Shown here: in pieces, positions 54,262-64,000 of the stretch
How positions within the stretch are numbered: position 1 is the first letter of the stretch
How the letters are laid out: each line of letters begins with the position of its first letter
Assembly: GCF_001468465.1 (NCBI RefSeq)
Contig: NZ_LNSA01000005.1
Coordinates: 62,001-126,000 of the forward strand
Direction of reading: 5' to 3'
DNA: 64,000 bases
DNA from: Sphingopyxis sp. H115
GTDB lineage: Bacteria > Pseudomonadota > Alphaproteobacteria > Sphingomonadales > Sphingomonadaceae
The notes under the pieces: generated by a model
What the model was told of the DNA's origin: nothing
Seen by the model: the letters and a program-made list of their open reading frames with translations, nothing else
Databases searched by the model: none
Program-made: the position numbers and the translations under genes

Positions 54262-55770
54262 CTACCGCGCGCGAATGAAGGCGCGCACATCTTCCGACAA
54301 TTTATGCCGGTCTTCGTCGCGGATATACATCATGTGGCCCGCGCCATAATATGTGTATTGGATGCGGTCCTGCGGGATGCCGGTGCGCGACAGCGCATAT
54401 TCGGCGGCGAAAAATGGCGTGGCGAAATCATAATAGCCCTGTGCGACGAGCACCCGCAGCCCCGAATTTTCGCGGAGCGCCTGCCCGATATAGGGCGCGA
54501 CATTGAGATAGGCGTTGGTGTCGCGGCCGCCGACACGCCAGTCCCACTGGCCGCCGATCCGGCCGATCGACTGATATTCACGGTCGGTCTTGAACCCCAG
54601 TCCGTCGCGGCTCCAACTGTTGATCGCGGCGGTGTAGCTCGCATCGATGCCATAGAAGCTCGGATCATTGTCGGGAGTTTCGCCCGCGCTGTCATAATCC
54701 TTGCCGGTGTAGCGGCTGTCGAGGCGGCCGACGGTGAGCCCGCGGTCGCGCAGCAATTCCTTGTAGAATCGGCCGGGCGTGACGCGCAGGTCGGCATTTT
54801 CGAGGAAAGTTTCGCTGAGGCCGGTGAAGCGCGACAGCTCGCGGCGGATCGCGGCGCGCTCCTCGCCCTGCAATTTCTGGCCCTTGAGCAGCGCGCTGGC
54901 ATAGGGGCCGATCGCCCATTGCCGCGCTTCCTCGACAAAGGCTTCGACCGACGGCGCGGTTGCCTTGCCATGATAGAGCGCGGTCGCGGCCATCGAGGGC
55001 AGGTTGGTGATCGGCGACAGCTCGTTGCCCGGCGTGTCGGCGCCCGCCGCGAAATCGAGCACGGTCGATATCAGGATGATGCCGTTCAGCGCGACGTCAT
55101 TATAGGTCTCGTTCATCAGCTGGTTGGCGACCGCGGCCGAGCGCGTCGTGCCATAGCTTTCGCCGCCCAGATATTTGGGGCTGTTCCAGCGGCCATTGTC
55201 ACCCAGCCAGCGGCGGATCACTTCTGCGACGAGCTTGGCGTCCTGGGTGACGCCGTAATAATCCTCGGGGTCGGCCTTGCCGATCAGGTGCGAAAAGCCG
55301 GTGCCCGGCGGGTCGATGAACACGACATCGGTGACGTCGAGCAGCGCGTCGGGATTGTCGACGATGGGATAGGGCGGGGCGCCGTCGTCGACGCCGGTGC
55401 CGGGGATCGCGACGCGCTTCGGCCCGAATGCCCCCATCATCAGCCAGACGGTGCCCGAACCGGGACCGCCGTTGAACAGGAAGGTCACGGGGCGATTGGG
55501 ATCGCGCGGTTCCTTGACATAGGATGTGGTGACGACCGCAACTTCGGGCACGCCATCCTTGTTCTTGATGATCGTCTCGCCGATCGTCGCGGCATAGTTG
55601 ATCCGCTGGCCGCCGAAAGTGCCCGACAGCTTGGTCGTGCGAACCTGCGGCTCATAATCGGCGGGCTTTTCGGCCTTCGCCTTCTCGTCGGCAGGCTTGT
55701 CCTGCGCGTGGACGGCGGCGGGCGCGGCGGCGGCAAGCGCCAGGGCGATAAGCGACAGACCTGTTTTCAT
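54262..55770 (-). CDS. S10 family serine carboxypeptidase, secreted
   Basis: A 502-residue serine carboxypeptidase-like enzyme with a signal peptide (about 1-22, ending VHAQ). The oxyanion region FNGGPGSG is at about 99-106. The nucleophile is Ser205 in GGESYGTTR, the Asp is in GYYDFATP, and the His is in GAGHMMYI near the C-terminus. It probably trims peptides in the periplasm or outside. The ATG at 55770 has GGGGAGAAG ahead of it; the open frame upstream runs into uvrB and is not used. It lies downstream of uvrB with 97 bp between. Confidence 0.9.
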   Translation of the reverse strand: MKTGLSLIALALAAAAPAAVHAQDKPADEKAKAEKPADYEPQVRTTKLSGTFGGQRINYAATIGETIIKNKDGVPEVAVVTTSYVKEPRDPNRPVTFLFNGGPGSGTVWLMMGAFGPKRVAIPGTGVDDGAPPYPIVDNPDALLDVTDVVFIDPPGTGFSHLIGKADPEDYYGVTQDAKLVAEVIRRWLGDNGRWNSPKYLGGESYGTTRSAAVANQLMNETYNDVALNGIILISTVLDFAAGADTPGNELSPITNLPSMAATALYHGKATAPSVEAFVEEARQWAIGPYASALLKGQKLQGEERAAIRRELSRFTGLSETFLENADLRVTPGRFYKELLRDRGLTVGRLDSRYTGKDYDSAGETPDNDPSFYGIDASYTAAINSWSRDGLGFKTDREYQSIGRIGGQWDWRVGGRDTNAYLNVAPYIGQALRENSGLRVLVAQGYYDFATPFFAAEYALSRTGIPQDRIQYTYYGAGHMMYIRDEDRHKLSEDVRAFIRAR

Positions 55771-55867
55771 TGATACTTCTCCCCGTTGCGGGGCGGACCC
55801 TAGGCAGCGCGCGGGGAGGGGGCAAGGGTGCTGGTCGGTTGCAGTGGGGTTTTGGTCGAAGGGGTGG

Positions 55868-58054
<2,187 letters not shown>

Positions 58055-58152
58055 TGCCGCCAATATGGTATCGATTGCGGCCAACGACAATAATGGCGGT
58101 TGCAACCAAGTCGCAGCATCTGGGTCCTCCCATTTGCTCAACAGGAGGATGA

Positions 58153-58665
58153 ATGATGAAGAAATTTCTGACGGTCGCCGCGATCGGCGTGCTCGTCGCC
58201 GTCTCGGGTTGCGGCAAGAGCGAAAATACCGACGGCCCGGTGAAGCGCGAAGCCGGCAACTGGAAAAATGAAGTCAAGCTGGTGAAATTCGAGGTTCCCG
58301 GCATGCCCGCCGAGATGAAGGACGGCATGGCCAAGATGATGGAAAGCGCCGGCAGCATCGACCAGTGCCTGACCCAGGAACAGGCCGACAAGGAAGATAT
58401 CGCCTCCGAAATCTCGAAAGCGCAGGCCGGCGGCGGCGACTGCAAATGGTCGAAGAACGATATCGCCGGCGGCAAGGTCGACATCGCGGGCACCTGCACC
58501 GCCAACGGCCAGACGGTCAACATGACGATGGCCGGCAACGTGACCGCCAAAAAGTCGGACATTGCGGTGACCATCAACGGCAAGACCCCGACGGGCGAGC
58601 CGATGGAAATGGTCATCCAGACGAACAGCACGCACACCGGCCCGTGCAAGGCGGCGACGACCTGA
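58153..58665 (+). CDS. DUF3617-like lipoprotein
   Basis: A 170-residue lipoprotein with signal VLVAVSGC (lipobox Cys20). The mature domain has four further cysteines, in [22 protein letters not shown] and GPCKAATT. The pattern of a CLT motif, then CKW and GTC, fits the DUF3617 family common in sphingomonads. The function of that family is not known. Two adjacent ATGs are possible starts; AGGAGGATGA is the ribosome site. It is divergent from uvrB. Confidence 0.82.
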   Translation: MMKKFLTVAAIGVLVAVSGCGKSENTDGPVKREAGNWKNEVKLVKFEVPGMPAEMKDGMAKMMESAGSIDQCLTQEQADKEDIASEISKAQAGGGDCKWSKNDIAGGKVDIAGTCTANGQTVNMTMAGNVTAKKSDIAVTINGKTPTGEPMEMVIQTNSTHTGPCKAATT

Positions 58666-58747
58666 GCCGCCGCGCTCCAGCGCAAAATATTCGGGGGGCG
58701 TCGATGGCAATCGGCGCCCCTTTGTTATAGGCCATAGGCGGAAGGGG

Positions 58748-59155
58748 ATGGCGATGCTTGGCTATGTCACGATGGGAACCGACGACCTCGATCGGGCGCG
58801 GGAATTTTACGCGGCGTTGCTCGGCACGATCGGTGCGAGCGAATTGATGCGCATGTCGGACAGCGAAGCGAACGGCTTTACTCTCTATGCCACCGGCTGG
58901 GGCCAACCGGGCATCGCGGTGACACGGCCCTATGACGGCAAGCCGATGGATCGCGGCAACGGCCATATGGCGGCGATCGTCGTCGACGAACGGGCCAAGG
59001 TCGATGCGCTGCACGCCAAGGCGCTCGAACTCGGCGGGACGTGCGAAGGCGCGCCGGGGGTGCGCGGCGACGAGGGTGAGCAGGCCTTCTATGCTGCCTA
59101 TTTCCGCGACCTCGACGGCAACAAGCTCTGCGCATTCCGCATCGGCGCGGCCTGA
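58748..59155 (+). CDS. VOC (glyoxalase/dioxygenase-like) family protein
   Basis: A 135-residue one-domain-pair VOC fold protein. The start LGYVTMGTDDLDRAREFYAA and the end YAAYFRDLDGNKLCAFRIG are typical of the group that includes glyoxalases and bleomycin-binding proteins. The reaction, if any, is unknown. Metal-ligand positions are incomplete: the first strand has no His. The next gene starts 2 bp after the stop. Confidence 0.85.
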   Translation: MAMLGYVTMGTDDLDRAREFYAALLGTIGASELMRMSDSEANGFTLYATGWGQPGIAVTRPYDGKPMDRGNGHMAAIVVDERAKVDALHAKALELGGTCEGAPGVRGDEGEQAFYAAYFRDLDGNKLCAFRIGAA

Positions 59156-59157
59156 AT

Positions 59158-59764
59158 TTGGGCGGCTGGCCGGGTCACCGCGCCACCCCACTGCTGCTGG
59201 GCCTCGCTGCCGGGCTGGCCGCGGTCGCGGCGGGTCTGCTGGCGAGAAACGAAGCCGCCGAACGCGCCGCGCGGGCCCCGCGCTGGACCGCGCGGGCCGG
59301 ACTGCCGCTTTTCCTCGTCGCGTTCCTCGCCTCCGCGCTCGTGCGGCGCTGGCCGGGGAAGGCGACGCGCGCGCTGCTTCGCCGCCGCCGCCAATGGGGG
59401 CTGGGCTTTGTGCTTGCGCACACGATCCACCTCGTCGCGCTGGGCAGCAATGTGATCGTCTATGCGCCGGGGCGGACGTGGCAGTCGCTGATCGGCGGCG
59501 GGCTGGCCTATGTCCTGCTCTATCTGATGGCGCGAACCTCGACCGACGGGTGGCAGCGGCGGCTCGGCCGCTGGTGGGGCGGCTCCACACCGTCGGCATT
59601 ATTATCTGTGGTTCATTTTCACCGCGAGCTACGCTGGTCGCGCGCTGGGCGACGATCCGGACAAGTGCGTCGTCGGGCTGGTCTTTACCGGCATCATGAT
59701 CGCCGCGCTGGCGCTGCGTCTGTGGCCGCGCCGAGGTAGCGCCCTTGCTGGACCGAAGGGATGA
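59158..59764 (+). pseudogene. Ferric-reductase-like (MsrQ-like) membrane protein, frameshifted
   Basis: The N-terminal 140 codons, from a TTG at 59158, encode membrane helices with the His-containing segment GFVLAHTIHLVALG, and end near RWWGG. The same frame then becomes a basic, non-membrane tail ending at 59739. In another frame, from 59600, the sequence continues as YYLWFIFTASYAGRALGD, then VGLVFTGIMIAALALRLWP, stopping at 59764. That continuation is plainly the missing C-terminal part of a heme-binding membrane protein. The break lies between about 59572 and 59600, where RLHTVG appears in the third frame. So one 2-bp change or two 1-bp changes are needed. A sequencing error is possible. 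Confidence 0.72.
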
Positions 59765-60166
59765 GGAAGGGATCGACTTGCCGGGCGGACGGACAGGTGG
59801 GGCTGTCGCGCCGCCCGGCGAAGTCTTGGAATGAAGCCGGAGGGGGGTTGAAAAGTGCCAGGGACCAGCTCGCACCTTTCGCCTTTCGGCCTCAACGCCG
59901 CGCCATCGTAGGAATGTCGCGACGCCCGAAAAGATGACACAATTTGACACGCGTGGCAGTTACAAGGGGTCACATGCCGAAATGTTGCCGTTTGATAACC
60001 AATTCTTAACCCGATTTCCCCTTTTTCCGGGCGGATTGGCGAGCGGGTTTTCTTCTGATATGCCGTGCGGCCCGCCTGTTACCGTTACGTGGAAGTAACA
60101 ATGGCTGGTCGCACTCGATGATTGGCGTATCTACCGGCCCGCCCGTCGGGGGCATTTGAGGGTAGC
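59765..60166. other. 402 bp intergenic region before the membrane TPR gene
   Basis: No gene is seen. It has a hairpin (CCGGGCGG with CCGCCCGG, 59781-59818) after the frameshifted gene. An AT-rich stretch with TTGACA at 59944-59949 follows. A small dyad, TGTTAC-N12-GTAACA, lies at 60077-60100. The last part is the leader of the TPR gene. The hairpin could end upstream transcription; the rest looks like a promoter region, without a confident -10. Confidence 0.5.
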
Positions 60167-61918
60167 ATGGACCACGCGAAAGCGAATGAAGCACAGAGTT
60201 CGGCCGAGACCGACCGGATCATCGCGGAGGAGCTAGAGCGACTGCTCGAGTCCCCGATGTTCGTCCGTTCACCCGTGCTGTCGCGCCTGCTGCAATTCCT
60301 TGTCGAGCATCGCCTGCGCGGCGGGCGCAGCGCGCCGAAAGCCTATGCCATCGCGACCGAGGCGCTGGGCCGGAGCGAGGATTTCGACCCCGCCGTCGAC
60401 AGCTATCCGCGCGTCATGGTCGGCCGGCTGCGCACGCTGCTCGACCGTTATTATGCCGATACGCCATGGATTCACCGGCTGCGCGTGCCGCAAGGCAGTT
60501 ACGAGGTCGTCGTCCAGCATCGGTCGGCGCCGCCGACGCGGTCGTCCGATGACGCGGTCGGCGGCGATGACGTCAAGGCAGCGGCCGCGGCGGGCAATTC
60601 CGGGCGGCCCGCCGGGGCATCGCGTCCTTCGGCCAGCGGGCCCGCCTTGGGTCGCTGGCTGGTCGTCCTTGCCCTGCTGATCGTCGCGCTGTCGGCGCTC
60701 TGGACGCTACGCGGCGGGCCGGGCCGCCTGTTCGCGGGCGAGCCGGTGCCCCTGCCGCTGATCGAGGTCAGCGCCCCGGCGGCGGGCAATTCGCCCGAAT
60801 CGCGCGCGTTGGCGCGGGCGCTCGACGGAAAGCTGCGCGACGGCCTGCGGCGGTTCGCGCTGGTCGACCTGCTGAGTGCGAAGGCGCCGGGCGCTGCGAC
60901 CCCGCGGACGGGTGACTATCGGCTCGATACGTCGCTGGTGCGCCGGATCGACGGAAGCTCCGACATCACGCTGGTACTCAACCGCGTGGCGGATCAGCGC
61001 ACCATCTGGTCGCAGCTCTTGCGCGTGGGCGACGAGGATACGCCCGAATATGTCGGGCTGGAGCCCGCGATCGCGCAGATCGCGGGCGACTATGGCGTGA
61101 TCGTGCGCGACCAGGTCGAACGCCAGCCCGATAATTTTTCGGCCGGTTATCCCTGCCTCGCCCAGTTCAACAAGGTGCGCCAGCTGCGCAACACAGCATC
61201 GGTCAAGCAGGTCGATTCCTGCCTGCGCGCGACATTGCGGGGCAACCCTCGCGATTCGGCCTCGCTCGCGGCGCTGTCGCTGCTCCGTTACGGCGACTGG
61301 CAGCCGCTGCGACGGACCGCGGCAGGCCACGAGGCGCTGACCGAAGCGCGCGCGCTGGCGGAGCAAGCCTATGAGAGCAGCCCCAATTCGGCGGCCGGCA
61401 TGTTCGCGATGGCGCGCGCGCATTTCTACGCCGGCAATTGCCCCGCGGGCAATGCGATGGGCGACGCGGCGCTGGCGCTCAACCCCTATGACGCCGACAT
61501 GTCGGGCTTCCTGGGCCTGTTCAAGGTGACGTGCGGATTGATGCCCGAGGGCGAGGCGCTGCTCCGCCGGTCGCTCGCGCTCGACGCCTCCTATCCGGGG
61601 GTTCCGGCGGTGACGTTGGCGTTCATCCTTTCGCAGCGCGGCGAGCAGGAGGAGGCGCAGTCGATCCTCGACGATATGCCGTCGCCCAGCAACATGGAGC
61701 CGCAATATATGATGGTGCGGTCGATCGTGCTCGCCCGGCGCGGCCGGTTGCCCGAAGCGCGGGCGCAATGGCAGCAACTGCTCGATTATACGCGGCAGCC
61801 CGCCGGGGCCGCGCCGGAAGTGGTGGTGAGCCGCTTCGTCATCACCCCCGTCGTCGTCCAGCGGGCCGCGGCGGCGCTGCGCGAATCAGGCGTCGTTCCG
61901 GCCAGCCCTGCACGCTGA
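60167..61918 (+). CDS. Membrane-anchored TPR protein with N-terminal regulator-like domain
   Basis: A 583-residue protein with three parts. Residues 20-118 form a domain seen in various TPR and cyclase-like proteins ([20 protein letters not shown], then [20 protein letters not shown] and VPQGSYEV). A Pro/Ala/Ser linker leads to one membrane helix at about 164-180. The rest should be periplasmic and, from about 350, looks like tandem TPR helices. The topology (cytoplasmic possible DNA- or protein-binding domain, periplasmic sensor) recalls ToxR/CadC-type one-component regulators, but DNA binding is not shown. The ATG at 60167 follows GAGGG. Confidence 0.7.
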   Translation: MDHAKANEAQSSAETDRIIAEELERLLESPMFVRSPVLSRLLQFLVEHRLRGGRSAPKAYAIATEALGRSEDFDPAVDSYPRVMVGRLRTLLDRYYADTPWIHRLRVPQGSYEVVVQHRSAPPTRSSDDAVGGDDVKAAAAAGNSGRPAGASRPSASGPALGRWLVVLALLIVALSALWTLRGGPGRLFAGEPVPLPLIEVSAPAAGNSPESRALARALDGKLRDGLRRFALVDLLSAKAPGAATPRTGDYRLDTSLVRRIDGSSDITLVLNRVADQRTIWSQLLRVGDEDTPEYVGLEPAIAQIAGDYGVIVRDQVERQPDNFSAGYPCLAQFNKVRQLRNTASVKQVDSCLRATLRGNPRDSASLAALSLLRYGDWQPLRRTAAGHEALTEARALAEQAYESSPNSAAGMFAMARAHFYAGNCPAGNAMGDAALALNPYDADMSGFLGLFKVTCGLMPEGEALLRRSLALDASYPGVPAVTLAFILSQRGEQEEAQSILDDMPSPSNMEPQYMMVRSIVLARRGRLPEARAQWQQLLDYTRQPAGAAPEVVVSRFVITPVVVQRAAAALRESGVVPASPAR

Positions 61919-62174
61919 CGGCGCCGCGCCCCTCGCCGGGCGGCGGCCGGGGCGATGGTTCGACCTTGAAGGCGGCGGGGGCATTGCCTATTTTCGGCAA
62001 GCAGGTGCCGAAAGGGGCAGAAAGGACACGGACGGCACGGGGTATTTGCGGACGAAATCCGGGGCAATGCGGCGGTTCGCCGACCGGCTGGCGCCAGCCC
62101 TCTTGCCAGTCCCGCCCACGCGCACTAGGGCAATTTTCAACATTCACGAACAGGTCAGAAAAAAGGAACTGTGC

Positions 62175-62411
62175 ATGAGCGATTCGGCCGAAAAGGTTAA
62201 AAAGATCGTCGTCGAACATCTGGGCGTCGAAGCCGACAAGGTTACCGAGGAAGCGAGCTTCATCGACGATCTGGGCGCCGACAGCCTCGACATCGTCGAA
62301 CTGGTGATGGCGTTCGAAGAAGAATTCGGCGTCGAAATCCCCGACGATGCGGCGGAAAAGATCGCCACCGTCAAGGACGCGATCGACTATATCGAAGCGA
62401 ACAAGGGCTGA
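62175..62411 (+). CDS. acpP: Acyl carrier protein
   Basis: A 78-residue ACP for fatty acid synthesis. The phosphopantetheine attachment site is Ser37 in [20 protein letters not shown]. The protein is acidic and of standard length. The ATG at 62175 follows AAAAAAGGAA; an in-frame extension upstream is not conserved in character. It is followed by two hairpins and then fabF, the common acpP-fabF pair. Confidence 0.97.
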   Translation: MSDSAEKVKKIVVEHLGVEADKVTEEASFIDDLGADSLDIVELVMAFEEEFGVEIPDDAAEKIATVKDAIDYIEANKG

Positions 62412-62418
62412 TCGAGCC

Positions 62419-62437
62419 CGTCCGGCGTTGCCGGACG
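62419..62437 (+). other. Hairpin just after acpP
   Basis: CGTCCGGC and GCCGGACG flank a GTT loop, 7 bp after the acpP stop. Without a T-run it is probably a 3'-end stabiliser of the abundant acpP mRNA; that role is inference. Confidence 0.5.
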
Positions 62438-62469
62438 CGGCGGCGACGCCGTCAATGCGTTTCCGGCTT

Positions 62470-62512
62470 CCCGGTCCATGGCCCCGCGCCCTGTGACCGG
62501 GGAGCTTTTTTT
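62470..62512 (+). terminator. Intrinsic terminator between acpP and fabF
   Basis: CCCGGTC and GACCGGG pair around an 18-base loop and are followed by GAGC and seven T residues. It would make acpP transcripts more abundant than acpP-fabF read-through, as expected for ACP. Confidence 0.8.
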
Positions 62513-62592
62513 ATGCGCGATGTTTCTCTAGAAGCGCGCCGAGCGAATTGATGCGGGTCGCTGCGGGGGCAGGGCCGATGAAAGGAATGATT

Positions 62593-63855
62593 ATGCGCCG
62601 GGTTGTGGTGACGGGTCTGGGTTTGGTGACGCCGCTGGGCGGCGATGTCGAAACCAGCTGGAAGAATCTGATCGCGGGCAAATCGGGCGCCGGCACGATC
62701 ACCCATTTCGACGCGTCGGACCAGAAATGTACCATCGCGTGCGAAGTCAAAGGGCCTGATCACGAATATGGTTTCGATCCGGGCAAGCGCGTCGACCACA
62801 AGGTCCAGCGCCAGGTCGACCCCTTCATCATCTTTGGTATCGACGCCGCGGGACAGGCGCTCGAAGACGCCGGCCTGACCGACATGCCCGAGGAATTGAA
62901 GGTGCGCGCCGGCTGCTCGATCGGCTCGGGCATCGGCGGGCTGCCGGGCATCGAGAGCGAAAGCCTGCTGCTCGCCGAAAAGGGCCCGGGCCGCGTGTCG
63001 CCGCACTTCGTCCACGGCCGTCTGATCAACCTCATTTCGGGGCAGGTCAGCATCAAATATGGCCTGAAGGGCCCGAACCACGCCGTCGTCACCGCCTGCT
63101 CGACCGGCGCGCACTCGATCGGCGACGCGGCGCGGATGATCCGCGACGACGACGCCGACATCATGCTCGCGGGCGGCGCCGAGGCGACGATCTGCCCGAT
63201 CGGCATCGCGGGCTTCGCGCAGGCGCGCGCGCTCAACATGACCTACAACGACCGCCCCGAACAGGCGAGCCGCCCCTATGACAAGGACCGCGACGGCTTT
63301 GTGATGGGCGAGGGCGCGGGCGTCGTCGTGCTCGAGGAATATGAGCATGCCAAGGCGCGCGGCGCGAAAATCTACGCCGAGGTTGTCGGCTATGGCCTGT
63401 CGGGCGATGCCTATCATGTCACCGCGCCCGATCCCGAAATGGACGGCGCCTTCCGCTCGATGAGCGCCGCGCTCAAGAAGGCGGGCATGACCCCCGCCGA
63501 CATCGACTATATCAACGCGCACGGCACCTCGACGATGGCCGATACGATCGAACTCGGCGCGGTGAAGCGGTTGTTCGGCGACGCGATGGCCAATGTCTCG
63601 ATGAGCTCGACCAAGTCGGCGATCGGCCACCTGCTCGGCGGCGCGGGCGCGGTCGAGACGATCTTCTGCATCCTCGCGATCCGCGACCAGATCGTGCCCC
63701 CGACGCTCAATCTCGACAACCCCGACGAGGGCACCGAGGGCGCCGACCTGGTTCCCAAGGTCGCGAAGAAGCGCAAGGTCAAGGCCGCGCTCAACAACAG
63801 CTTCGGTTTCGGCGGCACCAACGCCAGCCTGATCGTCAAGGCGGTCGAGGACTGA
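62593..63855 (+). CDS. fabF: 3-oxoacyl-ACP synthase II
   Basis: A 420-residue condensing enzyme of fatty acid elongation. The catalytic triad is Cys169 (TACSTGAHS), His310 (NAHGTST) and His346 (IGHLLGGAG). The N-terminus RRVVVTGLGLVTPLGG is standard. The ATG at 62593 has AAAGGA 6 bases upstream; earlier ATGs in the frame are less well placed. It uses AcpP from the gene upstream and FabZ from 19.3 kb. Confidence 0.97.
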   Translation: MRRVVVTGLGLVTPLGGDVETSWKNLIAGKSGAGTITHFDASDQKCTIACEVKGPDHEYGFDPGKRVDHKVQRQVDPFIIFGIDAAGQALEDAGLTDMPEELKVRAGCSIGSGIGGLPGIESESLLLAEKGPGRVSPHFVHGRLINLISGQVSIKYGLKGPNHAVVTACSTGAHSIGDAARMIRDDDADIMLAGGAEATICPIGIAGFAQARALNMTYNDRPEQASRPYDKDRDGFVMGEGAGVVVLEEYEHAKARGAKIYAEVVGYGLSGDAYHVTAPDPEMDGAFRSMSAALKKAGMTPADIDYINAHGTSTMADTIELGAVKRLFGDAMANVSMSSTKSAIGHLLGGAGAVETIFCILAIRDQIVPPTLNLDNPDEGTEGADLVPKVAKKRKVKAALNNSFGFGGTNASLIVKAVED

Positions 63856-63863
63856 CCGTTCAA

Positions 63864-63894
63864 ATCCTCCCTGTGGCAAAGCCATGGGGAGGAT
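63864..63894. repeat. Dyad repeat, family E, copy 2
   Basis: ATCCTCCCTGTGGC and GCCATGGGGAGGAT flank AAA, 8 bp after fabF. It is the inverse of the element at 51780-51807 and could end fabF transcription. The rest of the window to 64000 shows no gene I can support. Confidence 0.75.
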
Positions 63895-64000
63895 CTAATC
63901 CCTCTTTCCTACATTGCGCGGCCATGCTCTAGCAGCAGGGAGTTCGCCGAGGCTTCGCTTAAAGCCACAAAGGACACAGTCCGGCCCGGCGCACGCGGGT

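Noticed and set aside
58055-58152. LexA operator upstream of uvrB
   Set aside because: No GTTC-N7-GTTC or its complement in the 98 bp between uvrB and the DUF3617-like gene.

Overview
The window is 64 kb of high-GC alphaproteobacterial chromosome with dense, short-spaced genes. Gene content and protein sequences point to a sphingomonad, most likely Sphingopyxis or a close relative. The evidence is the pyrH-frr-uppS-cdsA-dxr-rseP-bamA-ompH-fabZ order, hrcA-grpE next to rph-rdgB-hemW, the M20 peptidase-astA-astB cluster, CarD, and several families of short dyad repeats between genes. The genus is an inference. I saw no rRNA, tRNA, CRISPR array, insertion sequence or prophage, so this is mostly core chromosome with a few accessory genes.

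Layout. 1-6.5 kb: the start of a nitrilase-family gene (cut by the window edge), a secreted M16 zinc peptidase, a Kef-type antiporter and icd. 6.7-8.4 kb: the phosphatidylethanolamine pair psd-pssA and a small membrane protein. 8.7-20.1 kb: a long run of essential genes in one direction for translation (rpsB, tsf, frr, rpmE), UMP kinase, undecaprenyl diphosphate, CDP-diacylglycerol and isoprenoid synthesis (uppS, cdsA, dxr), envelope proteolysis and outer-membrane assembly (rseP, bamA, ompH), and fabZ. 20-27.2 kb: glpK, a DEAD-box helicase, an MHS-type transporter and two alpha/beta hydrolases, one resembling intracellular PHA depolymerases. 27.3-32.1 kb: an arginine succinyltransferase pathway cluster (M20 peptidase, astA, astB) and a secreted protein. 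32.2-42.8 kb: a diguanylate cyclase, malate synthase G, a CDF metal exporter, a DJ-1/PfpI protein, a GMC oxidoreductase, trhO, an SDR and carD.

42.9-51.7 kb: a cluster of information-processing and protein-maturation genes (truA, fmt, recR, def, grpE, hrcA, rph, rdgB, hemW, xerC). 51.8-58.7 kb: a TauE/SafE permease, a LysR regulator, a small secreted protein, an S10 carboxypeptidase, uvrB and a DUF3617-like lipoprotein. 58.7-64 kb: a VOC protein, a frameshifted ferric-reductase-like membrane gene, a membrane-anchored TPR protein, then acpP and fabF.

Most worth a second look. (1) A dyad repeat family has three copies, each placed 13-14 nt before the start codon of uppS, truA or xerC, always in the same orientation relative to that gene. 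(2) A GTTC-N7-GTTC site, the form of an alphaproteobacterial LexA operator, lies upstream of an uncharacterised small membrane protein. (3) A carboxypeptidase-G2-like M20 enzyme is translationally coupled to astA and may replace AstE. (4) The membrane gene at 59.2-59.8 kb is disrupted by a reading-frame shift. (5) A GMC oxidoreductase carries a CxxCxxCxxxC cluster. I did not find an obviously new multi-gene system such as a defence island or biosynthetic cluster.
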